A stretch of DNA of 9,057 nucleotides from Clostridiales bacterium (GTDB taxonomy: Bacteria; Bacillota; Clostridia; Oscillospirales; Acutalibacteraceae): positions 1-9,057 of the forward strand of contig JAJQGZ010000067.1 in the NCBI GenBank assembly GCA_021200075.1, written 5' to 3'. The notes under the pieces were generated by a model, which did no database searches, had not been told where the DNA came from, and saw only the letters and a list, made by a program, of their open reading frames with translations. The translations under genes were made by a program, and so were the position numbers. How positions within the stretch are numbered: the first letter of the stretch is position 1; each line of letters opens with the position of its first letter. Below are positions 1 to 7,787 of this stretch, one piece after another.

Positions 1-93
1 TTCGCAATAATCTTCAATTTGGGAAATTATAAAGTCTCTGACCGCGCTCTCATCCCCGAACGCTCCATTTAAAAGGCATAATTCTTCAAGCAT
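1..93 (-). CDS. M42 family metallopeptidase, N-terminal fragment (second of a tandem pair)
   Basis: Only the first 31 codons are in the window; the gene continues past the left edge. The visible N-terminus starts MLEELCLLNGAFGDESAVRD. It matches the opening helix of M42 glutamyl/leucyl aminopeptidases, where a leucine-rich helix is followed by a G-x-x-G/D-E-x-x-VRD element. The start ATG (93-91) lies inside the last codons of the preceding M42 gene, sharing the 8 bases ATGCTTGA, so translation is probably coupled. In family terms it would be a cytoplasmic, metal-dependent oligomeric aminopeptidase that trims peptides. Assignment rests on this short N-terminus plus the complete M42 homologue directly upstream. 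No metal ligand is visible, so the family call is good but not certain. Confidence 0.7.
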   Translation of the reverse strand, partial: MLEELCLLNGAFGDESAVRDFIISQIEDYCE

Positions 94-1117
94 TTTTGTC
101 ACCCGTCCTTTCGGCAATATATGAGCAAATAAGCCATGCCGTATTTTCTATATCCGCAATATCAACCGTTTCAACACTTTGGTGCATATATCTTTGCGGT
201 ATTGATATGAGGGCGGTTTTAACTCCCTTTTCACTGACGGAAATAGCATCGGCATTGGTTCCCGTCCTGCCTGACATTATTTCACGCTGATATGGTATCT
301 TTTCCTTTTCGGCAACTGATACAAGAGTGCGTGAAATATCACGGTCAAGAATAGGCGAAAAGCCAATCGTAGCGCCTGAAAAAAAGTTCCTTACAATCCG
401 CCTTGTCACAGCCGGGACTGTAAGCAAATGATACATCAATACTTATCGCTTCGTCAACATTTTTTAGAATACAGTCCAATTTTTGCTCCTCTTGTACCCA
501 CTTCCTCCTGAGATGAGAACATCAGAGTAACCTTGCAGGGAAGTTTTTTAAGCTCATCAGCGCAAAGTAAAAGAACAGCCGCACCCGAACGGTTATCGAG
601 ACAGGATGCAGAAATTCTGCCGTTTAAAAGCTCGGTGAAATTGCGTTTAACGGTTACTCTGTCACCCGGTGAAACAAGTTTTTTAAGCTCCTTTAAATTA
701 AGACCGGTATCTATTGAAATATCTTTAATATCCGGAGCGTTTTTTATCCGAGTCTTTTTGGAGATGCGGCGGAATAGTTGATACTACACCGTAAATTTCC
801 TTTTTACTCCAAACGGAAACCTCGTTTGCAAGCAAAATACGGCTGTCAATACCTCCGCACTTTGCAACCTTTATAAAGCCGTCGTCTGTAATTTCTGTTA
901 CAATCATACCTATCTCGTCGATATGAGCATCGAGCAGATAGTGCTTCCCCTCGCCGAATGTGCAAAAGACATTGTTTATAGAATCTACATAGACATCGCC
1001 GTAAGGAGAAAGATTTTTTTGCAAAAGCGAGATCATATTTTCCTCCGCACCCGAAACGGCTGCGCAGGAAGTAAGCTCATTTAATAAATCTAAAATTTCA
1101 TCTTTGCTTTTCATCAT
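86..1117 (-). pseudogene. M42 family aminopeptidase, interrupted by three +1 frameshifts
   Basis: Joining three frames gives a 342-residue protein of normal M42 length. Expected metal and catalytic positions are all present in the composite: H65 in DAHIDEIG, D174 in CLDNRSG, E204/E205 in SSQEEVG, D227 in IDVSFA and H311 in PQRYMHQS. M42 enzymes are cytoplasmic two-metal aminopeptidases that form large tetrahedral assemblies and degrade peptides. Each frame break needs removal of one base, at homopolymers 740-745 (6), 460-465 (6) and 379-385 (7). As read, translation from 1117 stops after 130 residues, just past the PPHLQK element, and lacks most of the active site. The start ATG overlaps the murD stop (ATGA); a second ATG follows at 1114. 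It is the fourth gene of the ligA operon and overlaps another M42 gene downstream. It may be a real pseudogene or a sequencing artefact. Confidence 0.88.
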
Positions 1118-2544
1118 TCACCAAATTCGTTTACAAGCTCTTTAAATCTTCTGCCCCTATGTTCAAAAGTTTTGAATTGGTCAAAGGCGGGGCAAGCGGG
1201 AGAAAGCGCAACAATATCGCCAGAGCAGGCATTTTTCTTTGCCTCTGCCACCGCTTCTTCAAGATTTTGAACTTTAATTATTTTTATATTTGAATTTAAA
1301 TATCCGCCACAAGAAGTAACTGTGTTGTATATTTTATCCGCCGTAGCGCCGTTTAATATGAGAACTTTGACGTATTTGAGAATATACTCTGCCATTTCGC
1401 TCATATCGTTACCCTTATCGGAACCGCCCATAATTGCTATAATCTTTGTGTTAAACGCACGCAAACCGCTGATAACCCTTGAGGGTGATGTGGCGATTGA
1501 ATCGTTATAATATTTTACATTATTATATTCCCTGACAAATTCAAGTCGGTGTTCAACACCGGCAAAGGCGCCTGCAATTTGTTTAAACACTCCGACATCT
1601 ACCATATCCCATACGGCGGTTATCGCTGTACAATAATTTTCTATATTATGCTCACCGGGGAGAATAATATCATCACGGGACATAACATAGGTTTCCGAGC
1701 CGTTGTCGCTATAGTAAATATCACCGTTTCCACGCATATAGCAGCCGTTTTCAACACTGTGCTTTATTGAAAATTGAGAAAGCCTGCCCCTGACATCAAA
1801 ACGCATATCGTGATAAACACGACCACCGATTGAATAATCGCAGTCGGCATTAAGCACGGTTTTGCAGCGAGGTGTTTGGTAAATCAGCAAATTCCTTTTA
1901 GCGTCCACATATTCGTCAAGGCTTATGTGATGGTCAAGATGGGTACTTTCAATATTGGTAACAACCGCAACATCGGGTGTATCAACCATATTGCCCATTG
2001 TGAGAAGCTGGAAAGAAGAAAGCTCTACAACCGCAACATCATCGGCTGTAAGCGAATCAAGCTCCGGCATAAGAGCTTTGCCGATATTGCCGCCGATACA
2101 AACATTATAACCCTGAGCAGCAAGAATTTTTGATATTAAAGTGGTGGTTGTTGTTTTGCCGTTTGAGCCTGTCACAGCTATAATTTTTGACGGACAATAT
2201 CTCATAAACACTTCCGTCTCTGATGTAACCGTCTGCCCTCTTTCTATACATTCACCTATCCATTTATTTTGAAAAGGAAGAATACCGGGAGATCTAAAAA
2301 TCAAATCCATATCGGGCAAGACACTGAGATAACTTTCTCCGAGGGAAAAATGCATTCCCGCTTCTTCAAGTTCCTTGCAGATATCGGCACCGATATATTC
2401 CTTATCCCTTTTGTCACAAGCGTAAACATCAATACCGAGCCTTGAAAGGAAAAGTGTGCACGGAACATTTGCAACACCCATACCGACAAGGGCAACCTTT
2501 TTACCCTTTAAGCCGTCAAAAAATTCTTTTGCTTTATCGTTCAT
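1114..2544 (-). CDS. murD: UDP-N-acetylmuramoyl-L-alanine--D-glutamate ligase (MurD)
   Basis: Cytoplasmic Mur ligase that adds D-glutamate to UDP-MurNAc-L-Ala using ATP, in peptidoglycan precursor synthesis. The 476-residue length is usual. An N-terminal UDP-binding fold (KKVALVGMGVAN, residues 15-26) is followed by the ATP P-loop AVTGSNGKTTTT (123-134). Next come GGNIGKAL (151-158), VVELSSFQL (172-180) and the NIESTHLDHH segment (197-206), which corresponds to the conserved DHLDRH region. The C-terminal domain has EHRLEFV (331-337), YNDSIATSP (346-354), GGSDKGND (373-380) and the MurD-typical LSPACPAFDQF...FEHRGRRF (447-467). This ending and the P-loop context separate it from MurC, MurE and MurF. 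A clear GGAGGA Shine-Dalgarno lies at 2554-2549 before ATG 2544. It lies 48 bp after the membrane gene, and its stop overlaps the M42 start. It sits with ligA, not in a visible dcw division cluster. Confidence 0.96.
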   Translation of the reverse strand: MNDKAKEFFDGLKGKKVALVGMGVANVPCTLFLSRLGIDVYACDKRDKEYIGADICKELEEAGMHFSLGESYLSVLPDMDLIFRSPGILPFQNKWIGECIERGQTVTSETEVFMRYCPSKIIAVTGSNGKTTTTTLISKILAAQGYNVCIGGNIGKALMPELDSLTADDVAVVELSSFQLLTMGNMVDTPDVAVVTNIESTHLDHHISLDEYVDAKRNLLIYQTPRCKTVLNADCDYSIGGRVYHDMRFDVRGRLSQFSIKHSVENGCYMRGNGDIYYSDNGSETYVMSRDDIILPGEHNIENYCTAITAVWDMVDVGVFKQIAGAFAGVEHRLEFVREYNNVKYYNDSIATSPSRVISGLRAFNTKIIAIMGGSDKGNDMSEMAEYILKYVKVLILNGATADKIYNTVTSCGGYLNSNIKIIKVQNLEEAVAEAKKNACSGDIVALSPACPAFDQFKTFEHRGRRFKELVNEFGE

Positions 2545-2592
2545 ACCGTCCTCCGATTATTTATATTTATCTTATCGCAATCAATTTTAACA

Positions 2593-3426
2593 TCAATGCA
2601 CATAGAATTTACCGTCTCTGAAATCCTTTAAATTAAAATGTTCCATTTGTTCCTCAAACTCGAGCTGGAACGGAAGTCTGTCCTTATGTATGAACTTATC
2701 CTTAATGGGGATTTCACAGTTCATAATATAATTTGCCGTGAGCTTCCTGCACACGCTTTCCTCGTTCCCTCTGAAATAAACCTTTTTGCTCTGAGGCTCA
2801 ACTATGCAAATTGAAATTTTGACAGTCTCTTTCTTCCCGAGAGGAGTTACGGTTTTGCTCAGCTCAACGGCATCGTCGTTTGCTTTATCGGTAATAAAAC
2901 ACAAAACGGCATTACCTTTTCTTTTTAAATTCTTTATCGTAATATCGTCAATAACCTCGTCAAGATAAGCGACAACATCATTTTTATCAAGATCTTCTAT
3001 AACCGCTGTGTATATAAATTCCTTTTTCTTATACGCACGCAAATCAAATGTAAAATCATTTATCTCTATATCTTTAGACATTGCAAAACCGTTTGAATGC
3101 AAATCATTGTAAACTGCATTGAGATAATCGGAGCATTCGCTTTCCTCGCGTGAGGTGAAATAATATCCCGCATCGTTTATTTCATATTCAACAGATGTTA
3201 AAAACGAATCGCACTTTGAATATTTTGAATAATAAACAAAGATAACGACAAGGGTTATAATCACCAAAATATCGCACAGATAATTAAATACAAGGTCAAG
3301 CGTTTGATTAAAATCTGCAATATACGGCTGAGCACCGATATATACAAAAATAAAAACTATGGTAAATACTATAAGCGCTTTTAAGGCAGCGAAAAGCCTT
3401 TTTTGCTTTTTTCTAAATTTATTCAT
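2593..3426 (-). CDS. Two-helix membrane protein of unknown function
   Basis: I do not recognise this 277-residue protein. A very basic N-terminus (MNKFRKKQKRLF) precedes two hydrophobic helices, about residues 15-36 (ALKALIVFTIVFIFVYIGAQ) and 45-66 (LVFNYLCDILVIITLVVIFV). The remaining ~210 residues are soluble, rich in Asp, Glu and Lys, and show no catalytic or nucleotide-binding motif that I can identify. By the positive-inside rule the N-terminus and the large C-terminal domain are probably both cytoplasmic; this is inference. Its ATG (3426) overlaps the ligA stop as ATGA, so expression should be coupled to ligA, and murD follows 48 bp on. The frame is fully open, unlike neighbouring accessory genes, which suggests it is maintained. 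Its position hints at a housekeeping or envelope role, but no function is assigned. Confidence 0.85.
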   Translation of the reverse strand: MNKFRKKQKRLFAALKALIVFTIVFIFVYIGAQPYIADFNQTLDLVFNYLCDILVIITLVVIFVYYSKYSKCDSFLTSVEYEINDAGYYFTSREESECSDYLNAVYNDLHSNGFAMSKDIEINDFTFDLRAYKKKEFIYTAVIEDLDKNDVVAYLDEVIDDITIKNLKRKGNAVLCFITDKANDDAVELSKTVTPLGKKETVKISICIVEPQSKKVYFRGNEESVCRKLTANYIMNCEIPIKDKFIHKDRLPFQLEFEEQMEHFNLKDFRDGKFYVH

Positions 3427-5453
3427 TTTATCATACCCATAAATGTTTCTTCATCAATTATTTCAATTCCGAGGCTTTGTGCCTTATCAAGCTTTGAACC
3501 GCCGTTTTCACCTGCAAGGACATAATCGGTTTTTTTCGACACCGATGAGGATGTTTTGCCGCCGAACGACTCAATCAAAGCAGATGCTTCCGAGCGTTTA
3601 AGCGTCGGCAAAGTGCCAGTAAGGACAAAGACTTTTCCCTCAAGCTGATTACCCTGAGAGGTATCGACCGACTCCATATTAACGCCGTACTCTTTAAGCT
3701 TTGATATAAGCTCTCTTGCGCTTTCGCTTGAAAAGTAATTAACAACACTTCTTGCAATAATTTCTCCGCAGCCGTCAATTTGAAGAATATCACCCACGCT
3801 TGCCGACATAAGAGCGTCCATACTCTTGAATCTGCCGGCGAGAAGCTTACCTGCCTTTGCGCCTACATGCCTGATACCGAGTGCAAAAATAAGATTGGCA
3901 AGATCGTTATCCTTTGATTTTTCAACCGACTTGATAATATTGCCGGCGCTCGTTTCCTTAAATCCGTCAAGCGAAGCGATTTTATAAGGGTCAAGAGTAT
4001 AAATATCATAGGTCTTCTTAATCATACCTTCATTAACAAAAGTTTCTATAACAGCGGGGCCGAGACCCTCAATATCCATTGCGTCCCTTGAACAGAAATG
4101 AATTAGATTTCTCAAAAGCTGAGCTGGACATTCCGGATTAATGCAACGAATTGTGGATTCACCGTTTTCTCTGATAACCCTTTCTCCGCAGGATGGACAG
4201 GTATTCGAAAATTTAAACACCGAATCCGAACGATGCTCATTAACGCAAAGAACTTCCGGAATAATATCCCCTGCCTTGCGAACGGTTACGGTATCGCCGA
4301 TACCGATACCCTTTTCATTAATAAAATCCTGATTGTGAAGTGTTGCACGGCTGACCGTTGTGCCTGCAAGGTGAACGCTTTCAAGCACGGCTGTAGGAGT
4401 GAGAACACCTGTTCTGCCGACTGCTATTTCTATATCTACAAGTCGGGTTTGCTTTTCCTCCGGCGGATATTTAAAGGCTATCGCCCACTTCGGATACTTA
4501 GCAGTTGAGCCGAGTCTCTCCCTTTGGGCAAAGGAGTCAACCTTTATTACTGCACCGTCGATGTCAAATTCAAGCTCTCCCCTGACTTCGCCTATCCTGT
4601 TGATTTCTTCAAGCGCCAAAGTGATATTATCAACCTTTGTGTAAAACGGAATCGTGTTGAAGCCGAGCTCTTTTAAAAAATCAAGCGACTGCTTATGAGA
4701 ATTAATATCATAACCCTCAATACGCTGAATATTAAAAACAAAAATATCAAGACCCCTGCCAAAAACAACACTGCTGTCCTTTTGCCTGAGAGAACCTGCC
4801 GCAGCATTCCTCGGATTTTTAAAAGGCTTTTCGCCGTTAATAATCTGACGGTCAACAACACGGTCAAAGCTTCTTTTGGGCATATAGACCTCTCCCCTGA
4901 CTTCTATGAAAGGGATATTCTTTTTGAGCTTTAACGGGATATTATGAATCACTCTCAAATTTGATGTGACATCCTCGCCGACATCGCCGTTGCCCCTTGT
5001 TGAGCCTCTGACGAAAACGCCGTCTCGATATTCAAGGCTTACGGAAAGTCCGTCGATCTTAGGCTCGACAACAAAATCCGCCTTTTTAACCTCATCTGTT
5101 ACTCTCTTTTCAAAGTCCATTATTTCGCCGACGGAAAAGGCATCCTGCAAACTTTCCATCCTGACGATATGCTCAACGCTTTCAAAGGTGTTATCAGCTT
5201 TACCGCCAACTCTTTTTGTAGGAGAATCCGGTACGTCATACTGCGGATATTTTTCCTCCAACATTTTAAGACGGCGCATCATCATATCGTACTCGTAATC
5301 CTCGATTTCCGGTGAATCGTCGTTGTAGTACCTGTCGGAATGATAAGAAAGAGTTTTTCGTAAATTGTCAATTACTGACTCCACTTCATTTGCAGGTATA
5401 TTTTCGACCAAAGTTTCGGTAAAATTTTCATTAATATTGTTATTATTTTCCAT
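3423..5453 (-). CDS. ligA: NAD+-dependent DNA ligase LigA
   Basis: Seals nicks in duplex DNA during replication and repair, using NAD+ to adenylate an active-site lysine. The predicted protein is 676 residues, the usual bacterial length. Domains in order: Ia (about 25-65, with YHSDRYYNDDSPEIEDYEYD), nucleotidyltransferase with active-site K132 in the EPKIDG motif, then the OB fold (GRTGVLTPTA, KAGDIIPEV). A Cys4 zinc finger follows (C419, C422, C437, C442), then helix-hairpin-helix repeats and a C-terminal BRCT domain from about residue 604 (GKVFVLTGTL...). I chose ATG 5453, preceded by GGAAGA. An in-frame TTG at 5468 would add five residues but begins next to that Shine-Dalgarno-like sequence. 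About 20 extra Asn/Glu-rich residues precede the canonical start of domain Ia. First gene of the operon; its stop overlaps the membrane-protein start by ATGA. Confidence 0.97.
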   Translation of the reverse strand: MENNNNINENFTETLVENIPANEVESVIDNLRKTLSYHSDRYYNDDSPEIEDYEYDMMMRRLKMLEEKYPQYDVPDSPTKRVGGKADNTFESVEHIVRMESLQDAFSVGEIMDFEKRVTDEVKKADFVVEPKIDGLSVSLEYRDGVFVRGSTRGNGDVGEDVTSNLRVIHNIPLKLKKNIPFIEVRGEVYMPKRSFDRVVDRQIINGEKPFKNPRNAAAGSLRQKDSSVVFGRGLDIFVFNIQRIEGYDINSHKQSLDFLKELGFNTIPFYTKVDNITLALEEINRIGEVRGELEFDIDGAVIKVDSFAQRERLGSTAKYPKWAIAFKYPPEEKQTRLVDIEIAVGRTGVLTPTAVLESVHLAGTTVSRATLHNQDFINEKGIGIGDTVTVRKAGDIIPEVLCVNEHRSDSVFKFSNTCPSCGERVIRENGESTIRCINPECPAQLLRNLIHFCSRDAMDIEGLGPAVIETFVNEGMIKKTYDIYTLDPYKIASLDGFKETSAGNIIKSVEKSKDNDLANLIFALGIRHVGAKAGKLLAGRFKSMDALMSASVGDILQIDGCGEIIARSVVNYFSSESARELISKLKEYGVNMESVDTSQGNQLEGKVFVLTGTLPTLKRSEASALIESFGGKTSSSVSKKTDYVLAGENGGSKLDKAQSLGIEIIDEETFMGMIK

Positions 5454-5557
5454 AGTAAATTCTTCCAAATCAGTTACGGTTTCTGCCTAAAATCCGAGAA
5501 ACGGCAAAAGTAAAATACCGCAAATTCCCGAACAAAAAGCCGAAATTGCATATTAAT

Positions 5558-5619
5558 TTATTATTTTTATATTATAGCAAAGTTATAGCAAAGATTATTG
5601 TTTTTATATTATAGCAAAG
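5558..5619. repeat. 25-bp direct repeat, two copies with 37-bp period, plus a partial third
   Basis: Copies at 5558-5582 and 5595-5619 match at 24 of 25 positions; the single difference is A5563 versus G5600. The shared core reads TTTTTATATTATAGCAAAG. Between them, 5583-5593 repeats the right end alone (TTATAGCAAAG). Read on the minus strand, each full copy contains TGCTATAAT, an extended -10 element pointing at ligA, and the partial copy gives TGCTATAAC. It looks like a local duplication of a promoter unit. The 37-bp spacing is about 3.5 helical turns. Confidence 0.85.
5571..5579 (-). promoter_or_regulatory. Second extended -10 element facing ligA
   Basis: The proximal repeat copy carries the same TGCTATAAT on the minus strand. 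The hexamer 17 bp upstream (AATAAT, 5599-5594) is a poor -35, so activity would depend on the extended -10. Transcription would start near 5564, about 110 nt before ligA. It may be a duplicate promoter or a non-productive RNA polymerase binding site. Confidence 0.4.
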
Positions 5620-5636
5620 AATATTACAAGCTTCAA
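5608..5636 (-). promoter_or_regulatory. Probable main promoter of the ligA operon
   Basis: On the minus strand, -35 TTGAAG (5636-5631) and -10 TATAAT (5613-5608) are separated by 17 bp, with TGC immediately upstream of the -10, making it an extended -10. Predicted transcription would start near 5601, giving a leader of about 150 nt before ATG 5453. The -10 lies in the distal copy of the direct repeat. No Rho-independent terminator or riboswitch fold is obvious in the leader. Confidence 0.65.
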
Positions 5637-5654
5637 GTATTTTGACATTTACGG

Positions 5655-5683
5655 TTTACTTTTTTTAAATTCGGGACTATAAT
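5655..5683 (+). promoter_or_regulatory. Probable promoter of the Big_2/M14 peptidase gene
   Basis: -35 TTTACT (5655-5660) and a perfect -10 TATAAT (5678-5683) are 17 bp apart; the start would be near 5690, some 80 nt before the ATG. A perfect TTGACA lies just upstream at 5642-5647, but its 17-bp partner is only TTAAAT (5665-5670), so it is the weaker alternative. The -35 is about 20 bp from the divergent ligA -35, so a regulator could affect both. Confidence 0.55.
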
Positions 5684-5700
5684 AAAAGCATCCTTTATTA

Positions 5701-5724
5701 AACTGCCGACTGTATCCGACAGTT
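5701..5724 (+). promoter_or_regulatory. Imperfect inverted/direct repeat in the M14 gene leader, possible operator
   Basis: The ends AACTG and CAGTT form an inverted repeat. Inside it CCGACTGT and CCGACAGT recur 10 bp apart, about one helical turn. It lies just downstream of the predicted start site, where a repressor could act, or where it could fold as a weak hairpin in the RNA. The function is inferred from geometry only. Confidence 0.25.
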
Positions 5725-5772
5725 GTTATAAGGCTATATAATGATTATGACTAAAGAAAAGAAGTCCTGAAT

Positions 5773-7318
5773 ATGCGTTGCAAACAAACATATGCCAAAA
5801 AGCTTTCAGCCGTTACAATTTTTGCATTTATGATTATATTGACGGCACTGATACCGTATACGGTTTATGCCGCCGAGAATTCCGATATAATTTCCGTTTC
5901 AAAAGACAGTTACGAATTGGGAGCGGGAGAAACCCTATACTTATATGGCGAGACGGAAAAAGAATTTGACGATGATGTACTGACTTATGCCACAAGTGAC
6001 AGCTCGATTGCCGATGTAAATGAGGACGGAAATGTTACGGCAGTATCAAACGGTAAAGCCGAAATAACAATTACCTCGTCATACGGTGCAAGCGCTTCCT
6101 GTACGGTTATTTTAAAAAATGAAGTTGAAAGCTTTTCTTTAAATTACGAAAGCGCAACCATCGGAGTCGGCGAAACAACGCTTGACCTCAATTCCACCGT
6201 AACAGGCGGTGCGAGCAATACAAGAATTTCGACATCTTCAAACGAGGCGGTCGCTACGGTATCAAACAGCGGAAAGGTAACCGGAAAAAGTAAGGGTACG
6301 GCTGAAATAACAGTCACTACATTCAACGGAAAGACCGCAGTTTGCACCGTTACAGTCAAAAAGCCTCCTACCGCCAAAACCGTAAGTCTTAAAGAATCAA
6401 AAAAATCGAAGCCGGTGAAACCTATCAAATAAAGCTTAAATATAACAACTGTGCTTCTATGTCCGTAAAATATTCTTCTTCAAAGAAAAGCGTTGCAACG
6501 GTAGACAAAAACGGAATAATAACAGCGAAGAAAAAAGGCACTGCTACTATAACTGCAACTCTCTATAACAATGTTAAAAAACCATAAAAATCACTGTTAC
6601 ATACATTTGTTTTGAATTAAACAAAAGCGCTTATGAAATATCGCTGACAAGCGACAATGTGGAATATGTTAAATTCGGTACATCTTCACAGGGCAGACCG
6701 CTTGAAGCGTATGTTATTACCGGTAACAAAAAAGTTACCAAAACAATTGTAATGGACTTTGCGATGCACGGATTTGAAGACAGTTACTACAGAGACGGCA
6801 AAGTACTGGTAAAGGAAGCCAACAAGCTGATTGAATATTACAGCACACATACAAATAAACTGAAAAACACAAGGCTTGTAATTATACCGGCTCTAAATCC
6901 CGACGGTGTTGTTGCGGGAACTAATAGCAAAAGAGCCTGCTCCACGGCGTTCGGCAGATGCACGGCAAAGCATGTGGATATGAACAGGGATTTCAAAAAA
7001 TTCAAGGCGGTTGAAAGCAAGTATAATGCAAAGCTGCTGAAAAAATACAAGCCGGATGTTTACCTCAATTTCCACAGTTGGCTCAATGAAACAATCGGCA
7101 TATCGGCTATCTGCGATATAGCAAGCTCCACTTTGCATTTAAGCGGAAAGCAGCGCAATATCTACGCATATTCAAGCGGTTATGCTATCGGATATGTGCA
7201 TAATAAATACGGCTGTCCGAGCGCATTGATAGAATACGCTTCCCTGAGCAAGGTTAACCATACAAATACCTGCAAATTTATAAACAAAATTATTTCATAT
7301 TACAATGTATCAGCGTAA
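5773..7318 (+). pseudogene. Secreted Big_2-domain M14 zinc carboxypeptidase, split by two -1 frameshifts
   Basis: The composite protein is about 515 residues. A Sec signal peptide (basic MRCKQTYAKK, hydrophobic 12-30, likely cleavage after VYA near 33) precedes three bacterial Ig-like Big_2 domains, about 38-115, 118-196 and 205-285, each with the S-x-A-TV/ADV-x-x-x-G-x-V/I-T pattern. A C-terminal M14 domain follows from about 300. Zinc ligands are H333 and E336 in HGFED and H435 in NFHSW. N405 and R406 in VDMNRDF fit substrate binding, NPDG is conserved, and E488 in ALIEYAS is the expected catalytic glutamate. M14 enzymes with this look often cleave peptides or peptidoglycan stem peptides at the surface. 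Breaks lie at A-runs 6399-6405 and 6576-6581; one extra A at each restores the frame. As read, only a 219-residue Ig-like protein and an unlinked catalytic fragment (6659-7318) would form. No strong ribosome binding site is seen (AGAAAAGAAG upstream). Confidence 0.85.
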
Positions 7319-7352
7319 ATATTAATAAGTATAAATGATTTTCTATAGTCAT

Positions 7353-7395
7353 AAAGCCGAAGTTCACAATTACAGTGAACATCGGCTTTATTTTT
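7353..7395 (+). terminator. Rho-independent terminator after the M14 gene
   Basis: Arms 7353-7367 and 7375-7389 pair at 14 of 15 positions around a 7-base loop (AATTACA). An A and a T5 run follow. It ends 77 bp after the M14 stop codon and isolates that gene from the downstream oxidoreductase remnant. The opposite strand lacks a matching T tract, so it is mainly a plus-strand terminator. Confidence 0.9.
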
Positions 7396-7448
7396 GCCCT
7401 CTTATATGTACCAAATTTAACATTAATTTTAAAATTTACAATCTGAAT

Positions 7449-7490
7449 TTGTTTAAATATCAAAATGGTGTAAATTATATTTACGGAGGG
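7449..7490 (+). promoter_or_regulatory. Possible promoter and strong RBS of the FAD oxidoreductase remnant
   Basis: TTGTTT (7449-7454) and TAAATT (7471-7476) are 16 bp apart and could be -35 and -10 elements, though both are weak. A strong GGAGGG Shine-Dalgarno follows at 7485-7490. The RBS shows that a start codon once lay near 7496. The rest of 7396-7448 is AT-rich with no visible feature. Confidence 0.4.
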
Positions 7491-7495
7491 ATTTA

Positions 7496-7787
7496 ATAGA
7501 ATCAATATGGAGCAAAAGCATCAAATTTGAAAACAGGAAAAATTAGATAAAGATATAACCACAGATAATGTTATAATCGGAAGCGGTATTGCCGGCTTAC
7601 TGACAGCGTACAAATTAAAAGAAAAAGGAGAACGGGCTGTTATTTTAGAAGCAAACAAAATTTGCTCAGGTCAGACAAAAAATACAACTGCGAAAATAAC
7701 AAGTCAGCACGGTACAATATACGGCAAAATCTCCTCTTTTTACGAAAAAGAAGCGGTAAAGCAATATGCCATCGCAAATGCAAAAAA
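7496..7787 (+). pseudogene. FAD-dependent oxidoreductase (DAO-type), N-terminal remnant
   Basis: The reading frame gives ESIWSKSIKFENR, then after a -1 shift at the A5 run 7538-7542, KLDKDITTDNVIIGSGIAG. It continues to SGQTKNTTAKITSQHG and ends near EAVKQYAIANAK. The VIIGSGIAG dinucleotide-binding loop, the ILEA segment ending strand 2, and the NTTAKITSQHG signature fit the DAO-like flavoprotein family whose fuller members often end in a Rieske iron-sulfur domain; those are several hundred residues long. Only about 95 codons remain. The position expected for the start, 5-6 bases after GGAGGG, is ATA (7496-7498), not ATG. The 3' end stops at the terminator of the opposing Gfo/Idh gene. So the gene has lost its start, its frame and most of its length, and cannot make a working enzyme. 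Confidence 0.8.

Noticed and set aside
1322..2133. Plus-strand open frames of 62-85 codons opposite murD
   Set aside because: They lie wholly antisense to a clear murD, have no family motifs and no good ribosome binding sites.
4141..5298. Plus-strand open frames opposite ligA (up to 110 codons)
   Set aside because: Antisense shadows of the conserved ligase; composition reflects the complementary codons.
5470..5500. Short hairpin in the ligA leader (GTTTCT/AGAAAC arms) as a riboswitch or attenuator
   Set aside because: Only about six pairs, no T tract and no known riboswitch consensus recognised.
5474..5551. 25-codon upstream frame (MQFRLFVREF...) in the ligA leader, as a leader peptide
   Set aside because: No Shine-Dalgarno precedes its ATG, it lacks a run of regulatory codons, and no attenuator hairpin with a T tract follows.
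5558..5619. CRISPR-like array
   Set aside because: Only two full repeat copies with a 12-bp gap and promoter-like content; no cas genes nearby.
6144..6428. Minus-strand 94-codon open frame in the Ig-like region
   Set aside because: Antisense to Big_2 repeats, whose low-complexity Thr/Val codons keep the opposite frame open; no supporting signals.
7290..7505. Minus-strand 71-codon open frame across the M14 terminator region
   Set aside because: It spans a strong terminator hairpin and AT-rich promoter DNA, with no homology features or RBS.
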